Source of the DNA: Variovorax sp. WS11
GTDB lineage: Bacteria; Pseudomonadota; Gammaproteobacteria; Burkholderiales; Burkholderiaceae_C
Assembly (NCBI RefSeq): GCF_010499245.1
Contig: NZ_JAAGOW010000004.1
Coordinates: 186,001-250,000 of the forward strand
Direction of reading: 5' to 3'
Length of the DNA: 64,000 bases
Part shown: positions 36,293 through 44,796 of the stretch, in pieces
Layout: the number at the start of each line of letters is the position of its first letter
Position numbering within the stretch: position 1 is the stretch's first letter
Program-made: the position numbers and the translations under genes
The notes under the pieces: generated by a model
The model's database searches: none
Told to the model about the DNA's origin: nothing
What the model saw: the letters and a program-made list of their open reading frames with translations, nothing else

Positions 36293-36954
36293 CATCAGCA
36301 GCGACAAGCACTTGTCGCCGTTGGAGTGACTACAGAGGTGGGGAACTTCGGATTAAGCAAGGCACCGGCTACGTGTCACCCGTTGTCACGTTGGAGTTCG
36401 GCGGCCGGTCGACCGGAGAACCACACCAGGTGTTACCTGTCGCATGCGATATGGACGGTCACGTCGATGGCGTGACGTTCCCCGTGGCATCTCCGCAGGT
36501 GATGAGCGTCGCGCGGACGTTCTGGGAGAAAGCCACCGCGACACATGTCTACTGCGCCCAAGGGCGAATCCGAAGCGAACGCTACGCGCGACATTGGCAC
36601 GACCTGGCCGCCATCATGCGCAGCGCGCACTTCGACGCTGTCATCGGTGATCGCGCAGTCGCCCGCGCCGTGGCCGAGCACAAGTCCTACTTCTTCAGTG
36701 AGAAAGGCGCCGATGGCGAGATCATCGACTACGCAACCGCGGTGGAAGGTGCATTGCAGATCGTGCCCGAAGGCGCTGCCCTGGAAGCACTTGCCTCCGA
36801 CTACACCAAGATGCTCGAGGACGAAGTCATGGTCGGCAGCGCCCTGCCCTTCGACGAATTGATGCAGGCATGCGCCGAGGTCGCTGCATATGCCAACGCA
36901 GCCGCGCGGAAGTAAGCCAGCATGCCCGCTGTCTGTACATGATCTGTCCGACGC

Positions 36955-37923
36955 TCAGCACCCCACCCTGCATTTCCCGCTCGAATCGAACTCCATCGTC
37001 TTTCCCGACAACGGCAGGTGCGCCGGCACATTGACGGCCTTGATAAACGCCTCGGTCTTGCTCCCCGGTCGGACCTTGCCGTTGACCGTGCCCACTTCAT
37101 TGGCATGCGATGGAATCACCGACACTGGCTTCACCAGATCGTTGATGACGAAGGCTGCCTCCTGCGGGCCCGTGGTGAAGCCGTCGCCGATGTTCATCAC
37201 GGCGAGGGTGGCCTTGTAGAAGTCGCGCACGACGCGCTCCTGGTCGGCCACGATGCCGGTGTCGCCCGACAGGTAGGCCACCAAGCCGTTGCTGAAGCGC
37301 ACCACGTAGCCGGTCGCGAGGCCCACGTCGCCGGCAATGCCCGCGTCCTTCATGGCTTTGCCGAGTTCGCCGCCGATGTAGTCCGGGTCCAACCCGTTGC
37401 TGTGCAGCGCCGCCACGGTCGCGATGCGCACGCCGCCCACGGTGACGCTGCCGCCGAAGCGGGCGAGCATGGAATCGGCCGGGTTGCCGTCGTTGGCGCG
37501 CAGCTTGGCGGCGAAGAAGGGCGGCATTTCGCTGCCGGTGACGATCTTCGACTTCTTCGCCAGCGCGATGTTGACCGCGTTGGAATTGGGCAGGGCCGAC
37601 ACGGACATGTCGGGGCTTTCGCAGCTGCCGGAGTTGGGGGCCTTGTTGTGCGCGTTGCCCACGTGGTCGCCGTGCATGTGGCTGATCAGGATGACGTCGA
37701 TCTTGCCCAGCCGCGGATCGCCCGCGCCTGCCACGGTACGGCCGGGGTCGTACAGGATGCGGGTGCCGTTCGGGTCTTCAAAGACCAGCGCCCGGTCCTG
37801 CGGGCAGAACTCGCCTTCGATGCCGCCGAGGGGCGTGACCTTGACGTTCTGTGCCAGGGCCGGCAAGGCGAGCGCCGCCAGGAATGCGGCGCCGATGGCG
37901 GCCAGTCGACTCGATCGCTGCAT
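36955..37923 (-). CDS. Exported metallo-beta-lactamase-fold hydrolase
   Basis: 322 residues from ATG 37923 (GGAGGC upstream) with a signal peptide (LAAIGAAFLAALALPALAQ). The zinc motif is ILISHMHGDHVGNAH (HxHxDH), and further metal-ligand candidates are SGDTGI and the His of VIPSHANEVG. An insertion after the first motif carries GSCESPDMSV. The protein resembles UlaG/YtnP-like MBL hydrolases rather than true beta-lactamases. It follows the binding lipoprotein gene by 46 bases in the same operon. The substrate is unknown. Confidence 0.85.
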   Translation of the reverse strand: MQRSSRLAAIGAAFLAALALPALAQNVKVTPLGGIEGEFCPQDRALVFEDPNGTRILYDPGRTVAGAGDPRLGKIDVILISHMHGDHVGNAHNKAPNSGSCESPDMSVSALPNSNAVNIALAKKSKIVTGSEMPPFFAAKLRANDGNPADSMLARFGGSVTVGGVRIATVAALHSNGLDPDYIGGELGKAMKDAGIAGDVGLATGYVVRFSNGLVAYLSGDTGIVADQERVVRDFYKATLAVMNIGDGFTTGPQEAAFVINDLVKPVSVIPSHANEVGTVNGKVRPGSKTEAFIKAVNVPAHLPLSGKTMEFDSSGKCRVGC

Positions 37924-37969
37924 ACAGCCTCCGGTCATGGGATGGACAAGAAATGGCGGAGCGCGCTGG

Positions 37970-38782
37970 TCAGCCGGGACGCAGGGGCGCGACGGCGGCG
38001 CCTTCGATGGCATGGCGCTTCAGCGCGGCGGCCACGAAGCCCGAGTGCTTCATCGCCTCGACGAAGCCGCTGAGCCAGGCCTGAGCGGCGACGCGCCCCT
38101 TGGGCACGCCTATCGCCTGCTCGATCACCATGAAGCGCCCGGGCAGCAGGCGCACGCCGCTCACCCGTCTGGCGTCTGCCTCGAGTTGCTGCTTGACGCC
38201 GGCAGCCACATCCAGGTTTTGCGCGAGGAACATGTCGGTGACCGCGGGTGATGTGGGCGCGCGCACCAGCGCGGCCGATTTCAGTTCGCGCGTGAGGAAC
38301 AGGTCGTAGGCGCTGCCGCGGCCCACCACCACGCGCGTGCCGGGGCGGTCGACCTCTTCGTTGCGCTGCAGGGTCGAGGCGTTGCGCACGAGGTAGGCGC
38401 CTTCAATAATGACGTAGGGGGCGGTGTAGTCCATGTCGGCGCCGCGCACCGGGTCGATGGCGACGAAGGCCATGTCGACCCGCCCAGCCTTGACGGCGTC
38501 GACCACGTTGCCGGCGGAGTTGAACTGCACCAGCTCGACGGCAAGGTCGAGGCGCGCGGCAGCCTCGCGCGCCAGGTCCACCGACACGCCCTGCGGCTCC
38601 CCGCCCGTGCCGCGGCTCGCCAGGATGGGGTTGCCGAAGTTGATGGCAGCGCGCAATTTGCCGGTGGGTGCTAGCTCCGTGCGGGCAGCGCCGCGATCGG
38701 CGGCCGGCGTGGCGGCACAGCCGCCCAGCATCAGCGCGCCGGCGGCGAGCATGGCACGCCGGGTCGCGACGAGCGTGTTCAA
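37970..38782 (-). CDS. Periplasmic amino-acid-type solute-binding lipoprotein
   Basis: A 270-residue ABC-type binding protein (SBP family 3). The start is most likely TTG 38782 (MNTLVATRRAML) because GAAGGAG lies 5 bases upstream; the frame is open much further because an older gene is fused in front. The lipobox LMLGGCAAT follows an RR signal. The family core is recognisable: GKLRAAINFGNPILASRGTG, GVSVDLAREAAARLDLAVEL, DMAFVAIDPVRGADMDYTAP. No permease or ATPase gene is nearby. Confidence 0.8.
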   Translation of the reverse strand: MNTLVATRRAMLAAGALMLGGCAATPAADRGAARTELAPTGKLRAAINFGNPILASRGTGGEPQGVSVDLAREAAARLDLAVELVQFNSAGNVVDAVKAGRVDMAFVAIDPVRGADMDYTAPYVIIEGAYLVRNASTLQRNEEVDRPGTRVVVGRGSAYDLFLTRELKSAALVRAPTSPAVTDMFLAQNLDVAAGVKQQLEADARRVSGVRLLPGRFMVIEQAIGVPKGRVAAQAWLSGFVEAMKHSGFVAAALKRHAIEGAAVAPLRPG

Positions 38783-39150
38783 TGCATCTCCTTCCATCCG
38801 CTTTCCGGCCGCGCCGGTCATGCGCAGCACGATCTTTCCGACACCCGCGCCGGCTTCCATGCCGGCCTTGGCCTTGTGCGGCTGCGCGAAGTCCACGATC
38901 CGGTCGACGGCCGGCCGGATGAGGCCGCCGGTCGCGACGTGTGGCAGGACCTCCGCGATGAAGCGTGGCATCGCAGCCGCACGCTGCGCCTTCGTGCGCA
39001 GCTTGTTGGAGATGCCGAGAAGCGTCAAGCGCCAGGCACGCAGCGCCTCGAGGTCGATGTCGGCATGCAGCAAGCCATCCACGTGGCTGACCCTGGCAAG
39101 CCGGGCCTCGAAGGCCAGCGCGCGGGAGTTTCCGAGGCAAAGGCCGACCC
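38783..39150 (-). pseudogene. C-terminal remnant of a quinone oxidoreductase (MDR family)
   Basis: The minus-strand frame upstream of the binding lipoprotein encodes the end of a zinc/quinone-type oxidoreductase: GNSRALAFEARLARVSHVDG, then LTLLGISNKLRTKAQRAAAM and the typical last strand AGVGKIVLRM. The N-terminal catalytic domain is gone, and the sequence runs in frame, without a stop, into the lipoprotein gene. This is a deletion scar and probably not translated as a unit. Confidence 0.65.
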
Positions 39151-39252
39151 GCCGATGGTGGTCCCCTGGCGGTGGATGGGGTCATCCTGGCCAGGACGCT
39201 TCGTGCGGTGTTGGCCGACGGCGGCTGAGCCATCGGAAGGCGCGATCGAGCG

Positions 39253-39860
39253 ATGCTGGGAAAGCGGATTCTTCTGGTTGGAGCCCATGCGGACGACGTC
39301 GAGCTCAATGCCGGTGGCTCCGTCCACAAATGGCGAAGCGAGGAGCGCGATGCCGCGGTGGCGATCCTGGCCTGCCACGACTCTCCAGTGCGCCATGAAG
39401 AAAGCGAAATCGCCGGGATGCACCTGGGTGTCAACCAGATCCATGCGCTGGGCGGAAAGGACACGTCGCTTCACGACGGGTTCAACCATCTTCAGGGCGA
39501 GTTGGAGAAGCTGCTGGTGAGGACACCGTCACCACCCACTTCCATGCCGACACGCACCAGGACCACGCGACGAGCTACAGGATCGCGGTCGCCGCCGCGC
39601 GAAAGGTGTCCAACTTTCTGATGTTCAAGCCCACGTATCCCAGCGGACGGCCCGACATTCCCTACGTCGTCAGCCTCCTGTCGAAGTCGAACATGGATGC
39701 GAAGCTGCGCGCCATCAACGCGTCCGCCAGCCAGCGCACGACGTACGGCGATGCGGCCTGGGCCCAGGCGATGCTGGCGGTCTCGCAAAGGGATGCATGG
39801 ACCTACGCCGGCGTTCATGGGTGTGCGGAACTGTTCCAGCTTGGTCGGCTTCGGTTGTGA
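39253..39860 (+). pseudogene. PIG-L-family deacetylase, one frameshift
   Basis: PIG-L enzymes are zinc-dependent N-acetylglucosaminyl (LmbE-like) deacetylases. The start MLGKRILLVGAHADDVELNA carries the metal-binding HxDD-type motif. At about 39519 one G is missing (GGTGAGG for GGTGGAGG), and the rest (EDTVTTHFHADTHQDHATSY, then KVSNFLMFKPTYPSGRPDI) continues in another frame to 39860. With the base restored the protein is about 202 residues and complete. Sequence error or recent mutation. Confidence 0.78.
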
Positions 39861-40144
39861 AGCCGGGCGAAGCGCGGCCTCCAGGTCAGCAGCGCTCGAA
39901 CGCAGGGGTGTCAGCAGGCGTGACCTGTGCGATGTCTCGCTTCGGTGCCCGTGCCCTGTCAACGCGGACGGGCCGCAGTCGGCCGGTCGCGGTATCCGGC
40001 AGTGGCGCTCATTGAACGGCCTGCCTCGGGGTTCTGGCCGCACCGCGCCAAGTGGGTGCATGCCATGCGACAGCAGGTAGCGAGATTCGATACTCCCTTG
40101 CCCTGACGATGGCAGGCGAGCCTGCGCTTCGTACAGTGCACGGC

Positions 40145-40690
40145 ATGACCTCGCATCCCTCCCCAGCTATTGCGGAAAAGCCCTTCCAGCGCGTCGGGCG
40201 CGCGGACCCGCCGCACCGCAGCGCACGGCGCCCGCCCGCCTGGTTCGCGCTCCTGGTCCTCGGGTTCCACGTGCTTGCAAGCCCGCTTCTGCGCGGCCGC
40301 AGGCACCGCCAGAGCGCTGCGGCCAGCCAGGCGGAAGCGGCGCACGAGCTGGATGAAGTGGCCTGGCCCGTGCCGCTGACGACAAAGAGCATGAGGCAGG
40401 CACCCGGGGACTGGCTCTTTCCGAGCCTCTTTTTGTGCATGGCGATCGCCGCGCTGCCGCTGATGGGCGCTCGCTGGACCATGCCCGAAGGCATGGCGAC
40501 ATGGAATGCCTTCGCGGACGCGCTGGTGTTTTCGCTTCCGGTCATCGTCCCGCTGCCGTTCCTCTTCCTGGGCTGCGTCGGGATGCTGGTGTTCAAGCCG
40601 GCCTCACGAACCTCGACGGCATGTGGGTTCCTCAGCGCGAGCATGCTCCTCGGGCTGGCGGGGATCTACGCCTTGGCCATCGGTCCGTAG
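40145..40690 (+). CDS. Inner-membrane hypothetical protein
   Basis: 181 residues from ATG 40145 (MTSHPSPAIAEKPFQRV). At least three hydrophobic helices are visible: WFALLVLGFHVLASPLL, WLFPSLFLCMAIAALPLMGA and LVFSLPVIVPLPFLFLGCVG, with a possible fourth at the C-terminus. A charged loop rich in Arg and Gln follows the first helix. No family recognised. Confidence 0.55.
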   Translation: MTSHPSPAIAEKPFQRVGRADPPHRSARRPPAWFALLVLGFHVLASPLLRGRRHRQSAAASQAEAAHELDEVAWPVPLTTKSMRQAPGDWLFPSLFLCMAIAALPLMGARWTMPEGMATWNAFADALVFSLPVIVPLPFLFLGCVGMLVFKPASRTSTACGFLSASMLLGLAGIYALAIGP

Positions 40691-40818
40691 CCTGGCAAGG
40701 AGGGCAACGGCGGGGTGACCCGCATCTCCTCTCCACGGGGGATGACCTCTGCAAACGCGTGCCACCAAACTGCCGGTACCTGGTGCGCGTCGGCTGGCGG
40801 CGCGAGTTGCCAAGAAGA

Positions 40819-41625
40819 ATGAGAGAGGTGCGCGTGGACGCTCGCGAGGTTGCCAAGCACTGGGAAGCCAATGCAGAAGGCTGGACCTGTCAGGTACGCC
40901 AAGGCCTCGACGTATTCCGAGACCAACTGAACAGCCCGGCGTTCTTCGCAATGCTGCCCCCGGTGCGCGGGCTGCGCGGCTTGGATGTGGGCTGCGGCGA
41001 AGGCGCCAACACCCGCCAACTCGCGAGATTGGGCGCAAGGGTGGTCGCCATTGACGTCGCACCCACCTTCATCCGGCACGCCGCGGAGGTCGAGAAGACG
41101 CAACCGCTCGGCCTCGACTACCAGGTCGCGGATGCCATGGCACTCCCCTTCGGGCCCAGTTCGTTCGACTTTGCCACGGCCTTCATGTCGCTGATGGACA
41201 TGCCAGACCCGGCGCGTGCGCTGCGCGAGGTCAGTCGGGTCCTTCGGCCCGGCGGCTTCCTGCAGTTTTCCATCCTTCATCCGTGCTTCGCACCACCGCA
41301 TCGGCGAGTCCTTCGAAACAGCAACGGCGAGGCGCGCGCCATCGAGGTCGGCGGGTACTTCGATTCGACCGACGGGCGGGTGGACCGCTGGTGGTTCTCG
41401 GCGCTGAAGACCGAGGACCGCAAGACCGTCGAGCCGTTCTGCACGCCCATCTTTCATCGGACGCTGAGCGGATGGTTCACGATCGTCGGCATGGCGGGGC
41501 TGGTCGTCGAGGAACTGGGCGAGCCGACCGTGGGCGCCGGCGCCGGGACCTCCGGGACGGTCCTGGACGAGACCCGAGTCGCACCGCTGTCGCTGCATGT
41601 GCGCGCCTTCAAACGATGGGCTTGA
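40819..41625 (+). CDS. Class I SAM-dependent methyltransferase
   Basis: A 268-residue small-molecule-type methyltransferase. Motif I is GLRGLDVGCGEGANTRQLAR near residue 50. The acidic end of beta-2 is VVAIDVAPTFI, motif II QVADAMALPFGPSSFDFATA, and the post-II block REVSRVLRPGGFLQFSILHP. The C-terminal half has the substrate-binding insertions. The start may be ATG 40819 or GTG 40834. It is not obviously coupled to neighbours. Confidence 0.88.
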   Translation: MREVRVDAREVAKHWEANAEGWTCQVRQGLDVFRDQLNSPAFFAMLPPVRGLRGLDVGCGEGANTRQLARLGARVVAIDVAPTFIRHAAEVEKTQPLGLDYQVADAMALPFGPSSFDFATAFMSLMDMPDPARALREVSRVLRPGGFLQFSILHPCFAPPHRRVLRNSNGEARAIEVGGYFDSTDGRVDRWWFSALKTEDRKTVEPFCTPIFHRTLSGWFTIVGMAGLVVEELGEPTVGAGAGTSGTVLDETRVAPLSLHVRAFKRWA

Positions 41626-41661
41626 AGCGCTGGCAAGCCGACGACGGGCGCTCGCGTCGCC

Positions 41662-41940
41662 GACCGAGCGGCATTCCAGGATTCGGTTCCTTTCGAAATT
41701 CAACTCACCGAACCCCAGCCCGAAAGGCGTCCCGTTCCCTGCCGCTTTGGGTGCTGAGCACGCGTCCCCTGAGCCGAGCCTTCGGCCCTGGACGACTATT
41801 CGCCCTTCGGGGTTGCGGCATGGTTCGAGTCCAGCAATTCGTTCCTGGGCGGAAAGCGTCCGCGCGCGTTGATTGCGAGTGCCCCGGAGGCCGTCCTGGC
41901 CGCTGCGCAAGACCACAAGGTGGGTGCGGTGCATGGCTAG
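41662..41940 (+). pseudogene. Degraded Xre/MbcA/ParS-type antitoxin, C-terminal remnant
   Basis: One frame gives AWFESSNSFLGGKRPRALIA followed by SAPEAVLAAAQDH up to the stop at 41940, which matches the toxin-binding C-terminus of the antitoxins paired with RES toxins. Upstream in the same frame (AFQDSVPFEIQLTEPQP) there are two in-frame stops, at about 41752 and 41770, and no start. The last bases overlap the RES gene start by 8 bp, the normal arrangement, so the antitoxin has decayed while the toxin remains. Confidence 0.6.
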
Positions 41941-42592
41941 TCCAGCACCGCTCCTGCCTCCGCCGCCAAAGTCGTTCCGCACCCTGCCGCACAAGGCTGG
42001 AGTCTGGTATCGCGTGCATCCGTACGACGCAATCACGGGGAAATACGCGCCGGCCGCCTTCAACGCATCGGGGCTCGGCAACGCTCGATTCAGCCCCCTT
42101 TTCAATCCCGTCTCGAAAAAGCCGATTCCGACGATCTGTGCGGCAAAGAATGAGCGCGGCGCCATTGCGGAGATCGTCCTGCACGACGTCCCCACTCTGT
42201 CGGCTGGTTACCTGCACGACCTTGAGCGCGACTACCGCGCCAACCTTCACCTGAGCCGCATTCGTGCGCCGGCGGTCCGGCTGGTCAACATCACGACCAT
42301 GGGTCTTCAGGCCGTCGGCCTGAAGCCGGTCGACCTCCTCGAAGGCGAGAAGGACGACTACCCCAGGACCCGGGAATGGGCGCTATGGATCTGGCAAAAC
42401 ATGCCGGACGCCCAAGGGATGCGATGGATGTCCAAGCGGGACAACCAGTGCGAGGTGATCATGCTCTTCGGCGATCGGATGAGCCCGTCGGACGTCGTCG
42501 ACGATGGCAGTTCACGGCCGCTGCAGGCGCACGAGGATCTTGTCATTGAACTGCTGGATGAGATGGGCGCCGGGGCCTACCCATCCATCTGA
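41933..42592 (+). CDS. RES-domain NADase toxin
   Basis: 219 residues. RES toxins degrade NAD+ and are paired with Xre/MbcA-like antitoxins. The eponymous residues are plausible: Arg in GVWYRVHPYD, Glu in GAIAEIVLHDVP and Ser in GMRWMSKRDNQ. The rest of the domain is colinear (LGNARFSPLFNP, EWALWIWQNMPDAQG). It starts at ATG 41933 inside the antitoxin remnant. The reading frame is intact although the partner looks dead. Confidence 0.82.
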   Translation: MASPAPLLPPPPKSFRTLPHKAGVWYRVHPYDAITGKYAPAAFNASGLGNARFSPLFNPVSKKPIPTICAAKNERGAIAEIVLHDVPTLSAGYLHDLERDYRANLHLSRIRAPAVRLVNITTMGLQAVGLKPVDLLEGEKDDYPRTREWALWIWQNMPDAQGMRWMSKRDNQCEVIMLFGDRMSPSDVVDDGSSRPLQAHEDLVIELLDEMGAGAYPSI

Positions 42593-42739
42593 CGAGGCCG
42601 GTACCGCTCTCGGGCTGCGGCGGCCCAACGCCTGGACTTGCTGATCGCCCTTCCTCAACCCCTTCTTTGCTGCCGATGGCATTCTTCCCTACCGCTTGAT
42701 AATCGGACGGAGTTGTTGTCAATTTCCACTTCGACCTCC

Positions 42740-43186
42740 ATGTCGTGCCTCACTCCCCTCTTCCACGTTCGAACCAGCGAGATCCATGGCGTCGGGCTCT
42801 TTGCAGCGCTGCCGCTGCAGGCGAATACCAGGCTGGGCGCGTATGACGGACGGCGCATGTCACCCGGCGAAGTCGAGGCGACGGACTGGGAAAGCCATCT
42901 GACGTACCTGTTCGGGTTGTCAGATGGCACCGTCATCGACGGTGCCCAGGGCGGCAACGCATTGCGTCATCTCAACCACAGCTGCAGCCCGAATTGCGAA
43001 GCCGTGGAGGCATGGGCGCTCGACGGGACGCTGCGGTTGGACATCATCACCTTGTGCGACGTGCGAGCCGACGAAGAACTGTGCCTCGACTACGCCTTGA
43101 CCATCGACCCGACCCATGCACCGGAGGCCTACCCCTGCGCCTGCTCATCTGTCGAATGCCGGGGAACGATGGCGGCATCGGCCTGA
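42740..43186 (+). CDS. SET-domain lysine methyltransferase-like protein
   Basis: A 148-residue stand-alone SET domain. The N-terminal GVGLFAALPLQANT corresponds to the SAM-binding GxG turn, and RHLNHSCSPNCEA is the pseudoknot motif NHxCxPN. EELCLDYAL supplies the second half, and a post-SET-like cysteine cluster ends the protein (CACSSVECRG). ATG 42740 is chosen over an open extension. Bacterial SET proteins methylate protein lysines; the target here is unknown. Confidence 0.85.
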   Translation: MSCLTPLFHVRTSEIHGVGLFAALPLQANTRLGAYDGRRMSPGEVEATDWESHLTYLFGLSDGTVIDGAQGGNALRHLNHSCSPNCEAVEAWALDGTLRLDIITLCDVRADEELCLDYALTIDPTHAPEAYPCACSSVECRGTMAASA

Positions 43187-43271
43187 CTGGCGTTCTTAGC
43201 CTCCAGGCGGAAGGGCGCGCGATTCCAGCATTGCGGCCCTTCTGGATGCACGAACACGCTCCACTGTTTGT

Positions 43272-43907
43272 CTAGACCTGGCCGGGGAAGAACTCTCGGA
43301 TGTCCGCGTACTCTGTCGCGGGCTGTGCCATCAATGCGAAGGCCTTGAGCTTCGTGGCATCGGCATAGGGCACATCGGCCGACGCTCCTTCCGCATGCCG
43401 GCACAGCAGGTCGTCGTCATCCAGGTTCAGCAGGGTGCGGCATGCCATCGGTCGCAGCTCGTAGACTGAGCAGCGCCCTGCCCGCAGGAACGGACAAGGC
43501 GCGAGCGGACCCGCCTGCAGCTGACGTTCCATGGCGGCCAGGGCCTCCATCGAGCTCTCGTCGGTGACGCGAATGCTGCGCCGTGGCGCGCTCGGCACCC
43601 GGCCGCCGGCGCGGCCCAACAGCTGTGCCTCGACGCGCGAGATCGTCACCGGAATGTGGCAGCAGTGGCTGCAGCCCGTCCGGCATGCCGATACCGCTTC
43701 CATCGGCTTGGCCCAGGCCGAGGCCGCCCGCTGCAGCCAGATCACCCGTTGTGCAACGGTCTTTGCCTTCTGGGATGCCCTGACCAGGGAACCGGCACTG
43801 GCATCGGCAGTGAGGTTGGCCAGCTTGGCCTGGGCGCGCTGCATGGCCAGCGGCAGGCGCTCGCGCTGCTGTTGAGCCAGGGTCGTTGTGGCAATCTCGG
43901 CCATCAT
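43272..43907 (-). CDS. YkgJ-family cysteine-cluster protein
   Basis: 211 residues. The cluster signature is split into two parts: CRTGCSHCCHIPVTIS near residue 75 and CPFLRAGRCSVYELRPMACR near 140, with a further LLCRHAEG. This is the predicted zinc/iron-chelating YkgJ family (UPF0153). A helical N-terminus precedes the cluster. It starts at ATG 43907 or 43904. Biological role unknown. Confidence 0.85.
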   Translation of the reverse strand: MMAEIATTTLAQQQRERLPLAMQRAQAKLANLTADASAGSLVRASQKAKTVAQRVIWLQRAASAWAKPMEAVSACRTGCSHCCHIPVTISRVEAQLLGRAGGRVPSAPRRSIRVTDESSMEALAAMERQLQAGPLAPCPFLRAGRCSVYELRPMACRTLLNLDDDDLLCRHAEGASADVPYADATKLKAFALMAQPATEYADIREFFPGQV

Positions 43908-44796
43908 GGCGGGAGCTTACCGTCAGCCGCGGCAAATGGGCCGAGCGCGGCGGACCACAAGAAGGGCAGACTCGGCTTGAGCGCGCGCTGCAGCAAATTG
44001 CCAGAGCGGCGCCAAGCGCGCGCGCTCGTCTTCGAAACGTGCGCGCAGGCGTTCCTTCTCGCTCTCCTGTGCAGCATGAAGCGGCCTGCGCTTCCACGCG
44101 GCGCCGGTTGTCTTCCGTTCGCAGGCGCAGGGGCGCCAGGGCACGGGAGGGATTTGCCTGACAGAACTCCAGCTCGTCCTCGATCTTGCTGTGGTCGCTC
44201 GCCAGAGTCTGATGGCCCGGCTGCCGCACGACCAGCTTCGTGCTCGTAGCCCGTGGCGTCGCGCTGGCGACGCCACGCATGCGGCGGTCTTGCGTGAGGC
44301 AGTATGGCGCTCGATGGCAGCGACTCGGCCTCTGGGCCGATGCGGAGCCGGTGGCGCTCAGGGAAAGGCGATGCGAGCGGCGCGGAGCTTGAATGTGGTG
44401 GACGTTGGGGAGTGCGGACTCTGGGGGTCCTGGTCCGGGCACGACCCGCCAAATTCGTGTTGCTGCCACGTACTACCAAATGTGTAAAACTTGCTTCGAG
44501 CAGACTTCCGGCGCGCCACTCACACAAGGCAAGTTCTCCACCATTGCGGTGGATAAGACGGTGGATAAGGATGTGGGCAACGCTGGAGACCGTTGCCATG
44601 CCTGCGCGGCGACGCTTGCGCCTGCAAAAATGGCATCGTGTCTTGGCGCCACATTCCTCCGTGCGCGCGTGCCCACAATCAGCCAACCGTGGCGGCCAGC
44701 CGTCGTTCGCGAACCTTGAATTGCTGCAGCCTACTCGCGATGCTGGGAGTATCAGGTGCCCACAGGCTGCACGCAGACCGAACTCGAGGCGTTCGG
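43908..44796. other. Long region without a confident gene
   Basis: About 890 bases. Several frames are open on both strands. One minus-strand stretch near 43930-44280 has helix-like pieces (EREGTPARTFRRRARALGAA, SKIEDELEFCQANPSRALAP) but they lie in different frames and lack a start. It is probably decayed coding sequence. No RNA or repeat noticed. Confidence 0.35.

Larger units (their letters stand above)
34389..36351 (-). mobile_element. IS1634-family insertion sequence inside the toxin gene
   Basis: A 1963-bp element. Perfect 12-bp terminal inverted repeats CCGAAGTTCCCC (34389-34400) and GGGGAACTTCGG (36340-36351) are flanked by the 6-bp target duplication ATTAAG (34383-34388 and 36352-36357). 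A subterminal CAAGCACTTG occurs near both ends. The transposase is on the minus strand and complete, so the element could still move. Confidence 0.92.
33921..36915 (+). pseudogene. AbiEii nucleotidyltransferase toxin gene, split by an IS
   Basis: The 5' part (GTG 33921 to 34388) encodes the nucleotidyltransferase signature FKGGTSLSKVYKIIDRFSED and IDLTYD. The 3' part (36358-36915) continues with YVSPVVTLEFGGRSTGEPHQ, the ARTFWEKATATHVY block and the C-terminal helices. An IS1634-family element with a 6-bp target repeat sits between them. Removing the element and one repeat joins the two parts in frame (reading AIKQGTGYV) into a 341-residue protein of normal AbiEii size. As it stands, the toxin is truncated after about 156 residues plus IS-encoded tail. 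Confidence 0.92.

Noticed and set aside
37018..38073. 351-codon plus-strand open frame opposite the metallo-hydrolase gene
   Set aside because: The His/Val/Gly-rich composition is the antisense pattern of the MBL gene, which has a signal peptide and HxHxDH motif.
37970..39082. A single 370-residue fusion of an oxidoreductase domain with a binding protein
   Set aside because: A ribosome site and lipoprotein signal at 38782 show that the binding protein starts there; the upstream part is a relic.
43908..44469. Minus-strand open frame extending upstream of the YkgJ gene
   Set aside because: The extended frame is not that of the YkgJ gene, and its pieces sit in different frames without a start.
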